Assembly: GCF_002287075.1 (NCBI RefSeq)
Contig: NZ_NSKE01000002.1
Span: 310,001 to 374,000 of the forward strand
DNA from: Fodinibius salipaludis
Lineage (GTDB): Bacteria; Bacteroidota; Rhodothermia; Balneolales; Balneolaceae
DNA: 64,000 nucleotides
Reading direction: 5' to 3'
The position numbers were made by a program, and so were the translations under genes. Shown in pieces: positions 38,977-47,907 of this stretch; positions within the stretch are counted from its first letter, which is position 1; every line of letters starts with the position of its first letter. The notes under the pieces were generated by a model that worked only from the letters and a program-made list of their open reading frames with translations, had not been told where the DNA came from and did no database searches.

Positions 38977-41175
38977 TCATAAAGCTCTCAGCTTCTCATA
39001 TTCCCTTTTACACGTTTCCAAGTATTCATCATAATATTGGGTCATCTCATTTTTGTGCAGCTTAATTACTTCCTCCTGCCAATCATCTTTATCGCTTTCA
39101 TAAACCCGCAACAGTTTAAGAGATTCAATACGATTGCGAACCTCATTCGACTCATTGAACTTCTCTTTCTTTACCTTGTAAGTGGAATTACTAAGTGAAG
39201 AATTAAGGCTACGAGAAACCAAGGCTAAGTTGCCAAATGAATCCAATAACTCTTTTGGAAGTTCTTTTTTTGTCTTTCCTCCTCTCGGATTTTGTGGAGC
39301 TATGTGTTCAACCGAATTTTTTGCTGTTATCTTAAATGAAGTAATCTTTTCCTCGCTACGCTCCTTCTTCATCTTGCGCCATAACAGATATTCAAGTTTA
39401 TAGAACCAGTAATGTGGGAATTGTAGTCCCATTGGCTCTTCAAGCAAATAATTCGTGGGCTCATATTTCTGCTGGCCGCTAATATTTTGATTCTTTATCT
39501 CATCCATAAATACAGACGTTCTTTCAATCAGAGGATCATCCTCCATCTTGGTATCGATATTTAATAAATGATTATCCAGATATTGCAAATAAATACGATC
39601 CAAGCCAACCCGATCATCTTTTATAAGCTTCTTATAATTGGAATGAAGGAAGTATAAAAAAGGAGTAAGCCAGTAGAACGTACGCATCTCCTGTGAGTGA
39701 TAGAGCTGACGTTGGAGCTGGCTTAATTCCGGTTTGTATTCTTTGGTTTGTCGGTAGAGATATATTTTATCCTTGTCCGGTTTCTCATAAAGCTTGCAGA
39801 GTTTGAGAATATCTGTACTCTCATCCTTTATCCACTTCACTATGTATTCATCAAAGACAAAACGGACCTCCCATAACAACTGAATAAAAGCTGCTACTTC
39901 CCGGGCTCTTTCTTTTTCATTTTTTATCTCATCCAATCTTTCAAAGAAATATTCTTCAAAGGTATGCAGTAACTCTTTGTCAAGAATCCGTTCGATGTCC
40001 CCCCAGCCGCGCTCTTTCAAATATATCCGTAGGGTATGTTGTAAAAACATGGGGAAATTGATTATGCTCTTGATCTCCTGCGAACGCTCATCTAAAACAT
40101 CCTCGTCCGATTGATCGGACTGTTCTTCTTCTGATAACTCTTTGTTGAGCACCTCCTGGAGTCTTAATCCATCGCCATCAAACTCCTCACGCTGATTACT
40201 AACCCCACTGTTTCCTTCTTTGGAGTGATCTAATCTTTTTAAATCGCCCAGTACTGTATTAGCATCCTTATAAATTGTATAATTCTCGACCTTCGTATAC
40301 GACTCCAGCTCGGTAAGACGCTTGCCGGTGGCATCCTGGAATCCCTTTTCAATAAATTCGTTCATGCCGGAACAACTATCCCAAAGCGTGGCGTAGTGAT
40401 CCATACTATACTCCAGGATCTCTCTTCCTTTATGCATCGTTTCAAGTATCCGGGCTTTCAGGATTTGATGATGCTCAAGCTGGACACCCCGGTTGTTCAA
40501 GACCTCAAATAATTTATTCAGATCGGCATTGTCTGGGACGATCGTTTTTACCATCTGAACCTGATTCCGAATGTAGCTGCTTATCTCCTCTTTCTGCTCT
40601 TCATCCAGATAATTGGTGAAGAATGCATCGATTTCTTTAAAAGCGTTTGCCAGTGGATCCAACGCCCCGGTATCAAATCCCTTTTCTGGATTTTTTTGGA
40701 CCAGATATTCCAGATCAAGTTCAGGTGCTTCCTCGTAGTCGTCGTAGTGTTCGACGATCTCCCTCATGAACTCTGATACCTGATCTCGAATATCAAACTC
40801 AATCCGCAACGGGATCTGATCTTTCTTTCCCGGCGCGCCGTTCTCCGGAAAAGCATACTCCTTGAGATCATTTTGCAGGTAGATAGACAAAAGCCATAGC
40901 GTAGTGAATCTCTGCTGTCCATCAATAAGCTCGTAGAATGTCTTTCCATCTCTGACATCTTCCTTAACTATGACATTTCCCAGGTAAAAGATCGAATCTT
41001 CTCCTGGATTATTTTTTTGATAGCTCGAAACTATATCCGACAGCAAAGCATGGATCTGTTCTTTTTCCCACACATACAGGCGCTGATAGATCGGGATTTT
41101 AAAAAAGATCCCCTCTTTAATAATCTGATCTACCGTAATAGGCTGTGATCGATATGCAAGATCATTCATTTGCAT
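38977..41175 (-). CDS. DUF262-DUF1524 protein (GmrSD-like)
   Basis: 732 residues. N-terminal DUF262 (ParB-like nucleotide-binding) with IPIYQRLYVW and IDGQQRFTTLW; C-terminal DUF1524 HNH-like nuclease with VEHIAPQNPRGG, LGNLALVSRS-type and SSLSNSTYKVKK elements. GmrS and GmrD proteins form type IV enzymes that cut modified phage DNA using NTP. It overlaps the upstream DUF262 gene by up to 14 bases, so the two are a translationally coupled pair within the type I locus. Confidence 0.85.
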   Translation of the reverse strand: MQMNDLAYRSQPITVDQIIKEGIFFKIPIYQRLYVWEKEQIHALLSDIVSSYQKNNPGEDSIFYLGNVIVKEDVRDGKTFYELIDGQQRFTTLWLLSIYLQNDLKEYAFPENGAPGKKDQIPLRIEFDIRDQVSEFMREIVEHYDDYEEAPELDLEYLVQKNPEKGFDTGALDPLANAFKEIDAFFTNYLDEEQKEEISSYIRNQVQMVKTIVPDNADLNKLFEVLNNRGVQLEHHQILKARILETMHKGREILEYSMDHYATLWDSCSGMNEFIEKGFQDATGKRLTELESYTKVENYTIYKDANTVLGDLKRLDHSKEGNSGVSNQREEFDGDGLRLQEVLNKELSEEEQSDQSDEDVLDERSQEIKSIINFPMFLQHTLRIYLKERGWGDIERILDKELLHTFEEYFFERLDEIKNEKERAREVAAFIQLLWEVRFVFDEYIVKWIKDESTDILKLCKLYEKPDKDKIYLYRQTKEYKPELSQLQRQLYHSQEMRTFYWLTPFLYFLHSNYKKLIKDDRVGLDRIYLQYLDNHLLNIDTKMEDDPLIERTSVFMDEIKNQNISGQQKYEPTNYLLEEPMGLQFPHYWFYKLEYLLWRKMKKERSEEKITSFKITAKNSVEHIAPQNPRGGKTKKELPKELLDSFGNLALVSRSLNSSLSNSTYKVKKEKFNESNEVRNRIESLKLLRVYESDKDDWQEEVIKLHKNEMTQYYDEYLETCKREYEKLRAL

Positions 41176-42712
41176 TACCCTTACTCCGTTTGATTACTTT
41201 TTTAGCAAACTTGGTCAAATCAAGATCATCCCCGTCATCTCCAGTCATTTTATCCCACCAAATGTCATAATACCTGTGGAAACCATTAAAACACCGTTCA
41301 TTGACTCCACTTTTATCCAATACTCCATCATAATCTTCATCGGTAAGATCAACGTGGCGTGTTAACCGTTGCTCCCGGTCAGATAAAACATGCTGCTTTA
41401 ACGATTCTAACACTTCAACAGGACGAAAGGAATGTGTAATGACATCAACAAGGTTATACTCGCGAATATATTTCAGGGCCGACTGTCGAAATATGTAGTA
41501 CTGCTCCAGCCGTTTTATTCCGTGGGCCAAGCCCAGCAACTCAGCAAATTCAAACAACCGATCTGAGCCGTATTTATCGTAATACGTAACCGAACAGACC
41601 AGAAATAGTTCTTTCAAGTAGTAGGAGTTCTCTTCAACTATAGCATCGAAGTAATCCCGAAAATTCTTGATCTCTTGATCCTCGGTATCTTCACGAAATA
41701 GTTCATATAATAGCTCAGCATACTTCTCGGCAAATAAAAAGTAGTGAAGTCCACTGTGGATAGGTTGGCGTAATGTGAATGGGAGCAGCGAACTTTTTTC
41801 GGAGACTTTAATATTGCTGCCGGCTCGTTGCAATCCACCCTCTCTGGATTCCACCAGTTTTTCGCTCAGCATGTTCTGCCGATTGGGATACAATGGGATT
41901 TCCCGCCCCTGGGATCTGACCGCCCCATCTTGAAATTCTTCAATTACCAGATCCCGGTTTTCTTTTTCAACGTCTTCCCCCTTCCATCGTCGGGCACGCC
42001 AAAGGAGCTTATGGAAAAGCTCGAAAGCAAAATCATGCTCGGAACTCAAAATGCCTTTGAAGGTCTGTAAGTGCTCCCACCGTTTAGCACTGTTTTCTTC
42101 AAGATACCTTCTATCCTGATGATCCTCCGAGTCCAGTTGATTTATTTCCCGCAGGTGAAATGACTTTAACAGATCCGTGGATCTTAACCGGACGCCCCGG
42201 CTGTTCTGACTGTCAAAAAAGGTGAAAGCCAAGTCAATATCATCGGTTTCAATGATCGTAATCTCCAGTTCATTCAAAGAACTTCTAACTCCTTGTTTAC
42301 CATCTCGATTGGATATAAAATCTTGAATGTGTTCCTTGGCCGACTTAATATTTTTGTATGACTCTTGGTGGTAGTAGCTAAGCTGCATTCTCTCTGTATC
42401 GATCTGACTATCACAAAGGATTTGATAGAGTAATAATAATGTAGTAAGCCGCTGCTGGCCATCGATGATATAAAGTCCTTCTTTTTCATGGTGCTCATGC
42501 AGCAAAATGCTACCCAGGTAATAGGCTCCCTTCGTATGACTTTTCAAGTCCTGGAGTAATTGAACAATCTTTCTCTGATCCCAGACATAAGGACGTTGAT
42601 ACCGGTCGATTCTCAGTGGATAACCAAATTTCCCGCTCTCATGGATCTTACCTGTTAGCAGATTATGAGTCTTACAAGTAAAAGCCGAAACTTTTTTATT
42701 CGAAATACCCAT
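41162..42712 (-). CDS. DUF262 protein, partner of the GmrSD-like nuclease
   Basis: 516 residues. DUF262 motifs RIDRYQRPYVWDQ and IIDGQQRLTTLL; the FFDSQNSRGVRL stretch also belongs to the family. There is no convincing HNH motif at the C-terminus, which makes it a likely regulatory or NTP-binding partner of the following full-length protein. It lies 16 bases after hsdS and overlaps the next gene. Confidence 0.8.
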   Translation of the reverse strand: MGISNKKVSAFTCKTHNLLTGKIHESGKFGYPLRIDRYQRPYVWDQRKIVQLLQDLKSHTKGAYYLGSILLHEHHEKEGLYIIDGQQRLTTLLLLYQILCDSQIDTERMQLSYYHQESYKNIKSAKEHIQDFISNRDGKQGVRSSLNELEITIIETDDIDLAFTFFDSQNSRGVRLRSTDLLKSFHLREINQLDSEDHQDRRYLEENSAKRWEHLQTFKGILSSEHDFAFELFHKLLWRARRWKGEDVEKENRDLVIEEFQDGAVRSQGREIPLYPNRQNMLSEKLVESREGGLQRAGSNIKVSEKSSLLPFTLRQPIHSGLHYFLFAEKYAELLYELFREDTEDQEIKNFRDYFDAIVEENSYYLKELFLVCSVTYYDKYGSDRLFEFAELLGLAHGIKRLEQYYIFRQSALKYIREYNLVDVITHSFRPVEVLESLKQHVLSDREQRLTRHVDLTDEDYDGVLDKSGVNERCFNGFHRYYDIWWDKMTGDDGDDLDLTKFAKKVIKRSKGNANE

Positions 42713-42728
42713 AGAAGCAAATAATTAG

Positions 42729-44546
42729 TTACCCGAACAACTCATAAGATTCATTAATAGCTCTCTTTATATTCTCATCGGAAAATATATCTCGTTCAAG
42801 TTTAGACTCCCATTCCGGATGAGATGCTATTACTTCTTTAACAGTGGATAATGTTACTTCTTGACCTTCTTTCCCCAACTCTATCCTTGCTTTGTCAACA
42901 GTAGTTAAAAGTTCAAGGTCATCATTACTCTGATAACGGAAATTCTCATCAATCCAATTAATCGCTTCTTGTCCATACCAGTTATCAAAATATGATTGTG
43001 CTTCTTCTATATTTTCACCGGATACAAAGCCTTTATACTTACCTTTTTGAGCTTTTCCCATATACTCTTTCTCTAAGGCTATTCGTTCAGGTCCCCCATA
43101 TTTTGTTTTTGGATTGTATGGACCGGCAGCTTTCTTTCGGTATCCAGACACTTCATTATCAGTATATCGGTGTAAAAGATATGATAACTTTGTATACCGC
43201 TTACGGCCAAAAGCTATATCATCACCAAATTGATCAGCTAATGTTGCAATTATTACAGCCTCATTAAATGCCCAGCTATGAGTAGTAGAAATCTGTTTGG
43301 ATTCTTGAAGTTCTTTTCTTTCTTCTTTGGCTTTAACTAACCTCGTCTTCCCTGTCAGCAGCTCCTGCATCATGCCCTGCTTAATTTGCTTGTACTTGTC
43401 GCGCTTGGACTCCAACGCTTTGATCTCAGCATCCATGTCACTGAGGATCTGAGCAATGGCTTTTTGTTCTTCTTCATCTTTAGGAAAAACTATGGACACC
43501 TTTTCTAATTCCCCCATATTTATCTTTTGGGGAGATGCATTTGTTAGTGCCCTTTTTTTGACCTCCTCAACGAATTGCTCCGATTCGGTATAGCGATAAA
43601 AATATTGAGTGTTAATTTTATCACTCAATTTTAATAAAGCTAAACTAACATAGATACTGGCGTCAATGTCCCAGTCAATTAATTTAGTTTTTCCAAGAGT
43701 TCCAATTCTGGTTAAGAGAACATCCCCTCTTTCAGGTTTGCAGCGTTTAATTAACTTTTCATGCTCTGTTTTTGATATGTATTTTACATCGGAATAATTA
43801 TCAGCTGTAACATTTTCAACGCTATAGAATGGGATTCCATAATCAACATAACTGGGAGTATAATGAGTACCGTCACTTATTGAAATACACACTTCTCCCA
43901 ATGTTTTCTCCTCCCACTCACCATCAAACCCGGGCAACCGTTTCTTACCGGTAAGCAGCTGCTGCATAGTGCCTTTTTTGACCTGCTGCTTCTTTTCGAT
44001 GAGGGCATTAAGTTCGGCGATCAGGGCATCCACATCGCTAAGGGCCTCGGCGATGGCTTGTTGTTCTTCGAGGGTTGGGGGAAATGGCAACTTCATATCC
44101 GCAATCATCTCCATTCGAACAGAATCAACAGAAGACTTTGCAGTCATTCCCATCACTCGTTCATAAAAATATTGACTAAATGCTAAGTAGAAATAATATC
44201 CATCTATATCGTTATTGAAGTTACTGATCTTGTAAACACGCTGATGGTAATCGAACTTGCCATTGATATAATGAAATATCTTACCAGTGTTTACACCATC
44301 ACCTGCCGTTAAAACTGCCTCCCCATCAAATGAATATGAGTTTATTCTTTCAACTTTTGAGGAGCGTACAAAGAAAGGGTATCTACCGTCATCAATTTTA
44401 TCCTCTGTATTCTTAGCACCAGTCCCTATATGAGCTAAATCCTTTATAAGTCTCATTTCCCAATCATTTGGAATCACACCAACTTCGGTCCGCTTATATT
44501 CTTCGGGAACAGAATTTTTTGCTGGTTTATCAGTAACTACTTCCAT
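42729..44546 (-). CDS. hsdS: HsdS, type I specificity subunit with an extra C-terminal domain
   Basis: 605 residues, about 200 longer than usual. Two target-recognition domains (about 25-165 and 215-365), each followed by the helical spacer with a near-repeated phrase, KGTMQQLLTGKKRLPGF and QGMMQELLTGKTRL. After about 405 comes a further domain with KLSYLLHRY and AAGPYNPKTKYGG, reminiscent of the Panacea/SocA fold. The DNA of both recognition domains is more AT-rich than the spacers, as expected from domain swapping. It overlaps hsdM by 10 bases. Confidence 0.93.
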   Translation of the reverse strand: MEVVTDKPAKNSVPEEYKRTEVGVIPNDWEMRLIKDLAHIGTGAKNTEDKIDDGRYPFFVRSSKVERINSYSFDGEAVLTAGDGVNTGKIFHYINGKFDYHQRVYKISNFNNDIDGYYFYLAFSQYFYERVMGMTAKSSVDSVRMEMIADMKLPFPPTLEEQQAIAEALSDVDALIAELNALIEKKQQVKKGTMQQLLTGKKRLPGFDGEWEEKTLGEVCISISDGTHYTPSYVDYGIPFYSVENVTADNYSDVKYISKTEHEKLIKRCKPERGDVLLTRIGTLGKTKLIDWDIDASIYVSLALLKLSDKINTQYFYRYTESEQFVEEVKKRALTNASPQKINMGELEKVSIVFPKDEEEQKAIAQILSDMDAEIKALESKRDKYKQIKQGMMQELLTGKTRLVKAKEERKELQESKQISTTHSWAFNEAVIIATLADQFGDDIAFGRKRYTKLSYLLHRYTDNEVSGYRKKAAGPYNPKTKYGGPERIALEKEYMGKAQKGKYKGFVSGENIEEAQSYFDNWYGQEAINWIDENFRYQSNDDLELLTTVDKARIELGKEGQEVTLSTVKEVIASHPEWESKLERDIFSDENIKRAINESYELFG

Positions 44547-46954
44547 GCAACCCCCATCGTTTCCAGGTGACTATTTATTTTTTCTTCCAGCGTTTCCACT
44601 TCTGAATCAATCTCAGCAACGGCGCGATCGTAGCGTTTGGCCAGCTCCTTCAAACGTCGGGTGAGGCTGCGAGAAACCGCTTCCACTTCATCCTCGATCT
44701 TACCCTGTATATCAGGTAGCCACTTGTCATCCACAACCAGTGTTTTTACTTCATCGGGCGTTAGTTCCGGATACTTCTCATTTACTTTTTTGCGAAGAGC
44801 TTTTTCAGCTTTCTTCACTTTCTTTTTGGCCTTGGAAGCTGCATCATAGGCGTCTTTATACTCCCGGACAATTTCGTATTCCTCTGCATCATCGGGACTG
44901 TTTTTAATTTCCTTCAACCGACTCTTTAGGTTGGTTTTGGTCACATTGCCCGCATCACTGAGACAGTTATCCAGCAACCCATCCTCGTGGGCATGTTCCT
45001 GCTCCAGTTCGTCCATGGTCTGGTCAGCTGTTTCCTGCTTCTGTTTGAGCTCTTCAATTTCGGCCTGCTCCTCCGGGAAGTAGCGATCGATCACCAGCTG
45101 TTTAGGAATTAGCTCACACTCAAACTGTCCCTTCTTGATCTTGCCCGTGCTGGTCCGCACCGGCTCCAGCGTGGCCTTCCATTCGTCCTCAACAATCATA
45201 TAAAGGTCATCCTTCATAGTATCGGCCCAGTAGTCCATCAGGTGCTGGTAGATGTCGTACTTGTCAATGAGCGTGGTATCCGAGTAGGCCTTGAGCAGAT
45301 CCTCCGAAAGATCTTCGATAAATTCAGTAGGACTGGTGTCTTTGGTGATCCCTTTCAACTCCTCATAATGGTCTTTCTCCCAGGCTTCGAAAACCCGATC
45401 CAGTTTCCGTTGGTACTGCTGAAATTCCGGATGGGCAAAAATGGTATCGTTGATGGCGTCCTTATCCACCGTTAGCTCAACGTATCCCTCCCGCAGCGGT
45501 TCAAACAGATCCTTTTTCAGCGTGGGATACACCTGCCAGAAGCGGTCCAGCTCGTCAATATCCCGCTCAGGGATCCCGCCTTTCAGGTGGGCTTCCAGAT
45601 CCTGGTTGTCCTCCTCTTCGGTCGTATCAATATAGCGCGGAATGTTTAGGTTGTAATCGTTGTCGCGAATTTCTTCAAATGGAACCATCCGGGCATAACC
45701 ATCGGCCTCACTCTGACTTCGGAAATAATCTACGATCTTGTGGATGTCCCGCTCCCGCAGCCGGTTTTTGTTGCCATCCTTCTTATAGCCTTCGCTGGCA
45801 TCGATCATAAAGATACCATCCCGCGTTCCAGACTGTTTCTTATCCAGCACCAACACGCAAGCAGGGATACCGGTACCGTAAAACAGGTTGGAGGGTAAGC
45901 CAATCACACCTTTAATATATCCGCGTTCAATAAGATTACGACGAATCTCCTCCTCGGCATTGCCTCGGAACAGCACTCCGTGAGGCAAAATAACCGCTGC
46001 CTTTCCAGTATTCTTCATCGACTTGACGATATGCAGCAGAAAGGCGTAATCCCCATTACTCTTGGGCGGTACCCCAAAACCGTCAAAGCGATTGTAAAAA
46101 TCATTTTGCGGATCCAGCCCGTTGGTCCAGGCCTTGTAGGAGAAGGGAGGATTGGCAACCACATAATCAAAGCGTTTCAGGGAACCGTTGTCAGTCCATT
46201 TGGGATCGGCCAGTGTATTGCCCCGCTTGATACTGTGCACCGCCGTAGGCTGGTTGTGGAGCACCATATTCATCTTGGCCAGGGCCGAGGTCGCATTATC
46301 CATCTCCTGCCCGTATATCGTAATATCCACATCCGCTTCATCAGCCACTTTCAGCAGGAGCGATCCACTTCCGCATGTCGGATCATAAACGGTATCCGTC
46401 GGGCTGTCAGCCTTTTCTACTCCTACAACCTTGGCCAGGATTCGGGACACCTCCGCAGGGGTATAAAACTGTCCTTTGCTCTTGCCCGATTCGGTAGCAA
46501 AGTGCCTCATCAGGTATTCATAGGCATCACCCAATAAGTCATCCCCACCGGCGCGGTTATCGGCAAAATTCAACGCTTCATTCTGGAAGATTCCAACCAG
46601 GTTAGTGAGCCTTTCTACCTTTTCCTTTCCGCTACCCAGCTTTTCGTCATCATTGAAATCAGTCTGGTCGATAACGCCTTTCAGATCATTGGCTTCGGCA
46701 ATGGGAGCAATGATCTGCTTATTAATCTTGTCTCCAATATCCTTTTTGTTCTTGAGCTTGACCATATCCTCAAAGCTGGATCCTTCCGGAATCACAAGCA
46801 GGGCATCTTCCTGGCCTGCGTACTTATCAGATACGTATTTGATAAAGAGCATAGTCAGTACATAATCCTTGTACTGGGAGGCATCCATCCCACCGCGCAG
46901 CTCATCGCAGCTTTTCCAAATGGAACTGTATAGATCACTTTTCTTAATAGCCAT
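44537..46954 (-). CDS. hsdM: HsdM, type I DNA N6-adenine methyltransferase subunit
   Basis: About 805 residues from the ATG at 46954 (a TTG would add two). Motif I DPTCGSGSLLL and catalytic motif IV NPPFSYKAW, the N-terminal HsdM helical domain and GQFYTPAEVSRI. The C-terminal 200 residues form a long charged coiled-coil extension, explaining the length above the usual 500-550. It methylates adenine at the HsdS-defined site. It is 14 bases after the response regulator gene, suggesting one transcript. Confidence 0.97.
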   Translation of the reverse strand: MAIKKSDLYSSIWKSCDELRGGMDASQYKDYVLTMLFIKYVSDKYAGQEDALLVIPEGSSFEDMVKLKNKKDIGDKINKQIIAPIAEANDLKGVIDQTDFNDDEKLGSGKEKVERLTNLVGIFQNEALNFADNRAGGDDLLGDAYEYLMRHFATESGKSKGQFYTPAEVSRILAKVVGVEKADSPTDTVYDPTCGSGSLLLKVADEADVDITIYGQEMDNATSALAKMNMVLHNQPTAVHSIKRGNTLADPKWTDNGSLKRFDYVVANPPFSYKAWTNGLDPQNDFYNRFDGFGVPPKSNGDYAFLLHIVKSMKNTGKAAVILPHGVLFRGNAEEEIRRNLIERGYIKGVIGLPSNLFYGTGIPACVLVLDKKQSGTRDGIFMIDASEGYKKDGNKNRLRERDIHKIVDYFRSQSEADGYARMVPFEEIRDNDYNLNIPRYIDTTEEEDNQDLEAHLKGGIPERDIDELDRFWQVYPTLKKDLFEPLREGYVELTVDKDAINDTIFAHPEFQQYQRKLDRVFEAWEKDHYEELKGITKDTSPTEFIEDLSEDLLKAYSDTTLIDKYDIYQHLMDYWADTMKDDLYMIVEDEWKATLEPVRTSTGKIKKGQFECELIPKQLVIDRYFPEEQAEIEELKQKQETADQTMDELEQEHAHEDGLLDNCLSDAGNVTKTNLKSRLKEIKNSPDDAEEYEIVREYKDAYDAASKAKKKVKKAEKALRKKVNEKYPELTPDEVKTLVVDDKWLPDIQGKIEDEVEAVSRSLTRRLKELAKRYDRAVAEIDSEVETLEEKINSHLETMGVAWK

Positions 46955-46968
46955 TCGCAAACGTATTT

Positions 46969-47907
46969 CTATTTAAAATTTTCGATGCAAAAGTTTTTGT
47001 ACCACAATAACAATTCTAACAAAGTATTAACAGCTGAACGATATGCATACTTTGTAACTGGTTCAGGATAGTCATGAGATTCTGTTTGTACCAAATCTAC
47101 AAATCCACTTGTTAAATTTTTTATGTGTTCTGGGAAAACAGGTTCTGACCTTTGACTAACAATAGTTCTTCCATTCCGATCTCTGATTTCCATCCCTGAA
47201 AAATAGAACCAAGAACCTTTAATATTTACCCGTTCATCGTTATCACCATAGAAAAGATCCAAGGGAACCAGATCTTGGTCCTGATCATTAGCGTATGCTT
47301 CATCATAAAAGCTTTTAACAAAAGCCTCGTACATTTTTCTTAAAGGAGTGAACGCTCCATCCCTATTATACTTTGCATCACTTTCAAGCTGAGCCAATAT
47401 TTCTATTAAATCAGGCATCTTATCCATGGGCATAAAACTTCGATCAAATACTTCAAACACATCGTTATACTTATTTTTTATCGCATAATCATCGGATTTT
47501 GAAACCTCTTCTTTTAAATAATCAAACATCTTTTTCTGATCACGGCCCTTGACGAACACTTCTTTGTTTCGCGTAACTGTGTCTGAATTTACCTTATCAA
47601 AATGTCCAGTATAGATACAATGGGGGAGATACTTTTCTTCAACATGAACTAATCTACTAATTTCAGCAAGTGTATCAGCAAGAGCACCAGCATCTCGTAA
47701 TTTTGCTGAATCTGGTTTTTCAAAGAATAGTGCATCTAAAATTACAGCATCATATTTGTCATAATTATCTCGAATTTCTTGAATACCCTCCTGAGCATTT
47801 GTCAGCTTCTCTTTTATCAGCACCCGCTCACTTTTTGCTTCTTGAATAAAGTCAATCATTTTATCCGCTTCATCATCCAAGAGTAATACACTTATAGGTC
47901 TATCCAT
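46969..47907 (-). CDS. Response regulator with an unrecognised helical output domain
   Basis: 312 residues. All receiver catalytic residues are present: D11-D12, phospho-acceptor D58 in VILDALFF, T100 in IYTGHF and K120 in VFVKGR. The remaining 170 residues are mostly helical with a conserved-looking LFYGDND and KGSWFYFSG and no DNA-binding motif. It begins where the kinase gene ends (1-base overlap), so it is the partner of that kinase. The output may be protein-protein, possibly on the HsdMSR complex (inference). Confidence 0.8.
   Translation of the reverse strand: MDRPISVLLLDDEADKMIDFIQEAKSERVLIKEKLTNAQEGIQEIRDNYDKYDAVILDALFFEKPDSAKLRDAGALADTLAEISRLVHVEEKYLPHCIYTGHFDKVNSDTVTRNKEVFVKGRDQKKMFDYLKEEVSKSDDYAIKNKYNDVFEVFDRSFMPMDKMPDLIEILAQLESDAKYNRDGAFTPLRKMYEAFVKSFYDEAYANDQDQDLVPLDLFYGDNDERVNIKGSWFYFSGMEIRDRNGRTIVSQRSEPVFPEHIKNLTSGFVDLVQTESHDYPEPVTKYAYRSAVNTLLELLLWYKNFCIENFK

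Noticed and set aside
42729-44546. HsdS as part of an inverting shufflon with the nearby recombinases
   Set aside because: No second copy of a recognition domain or inverted repeat lies next to hsdS, and the recombinases are about 9 kb away.
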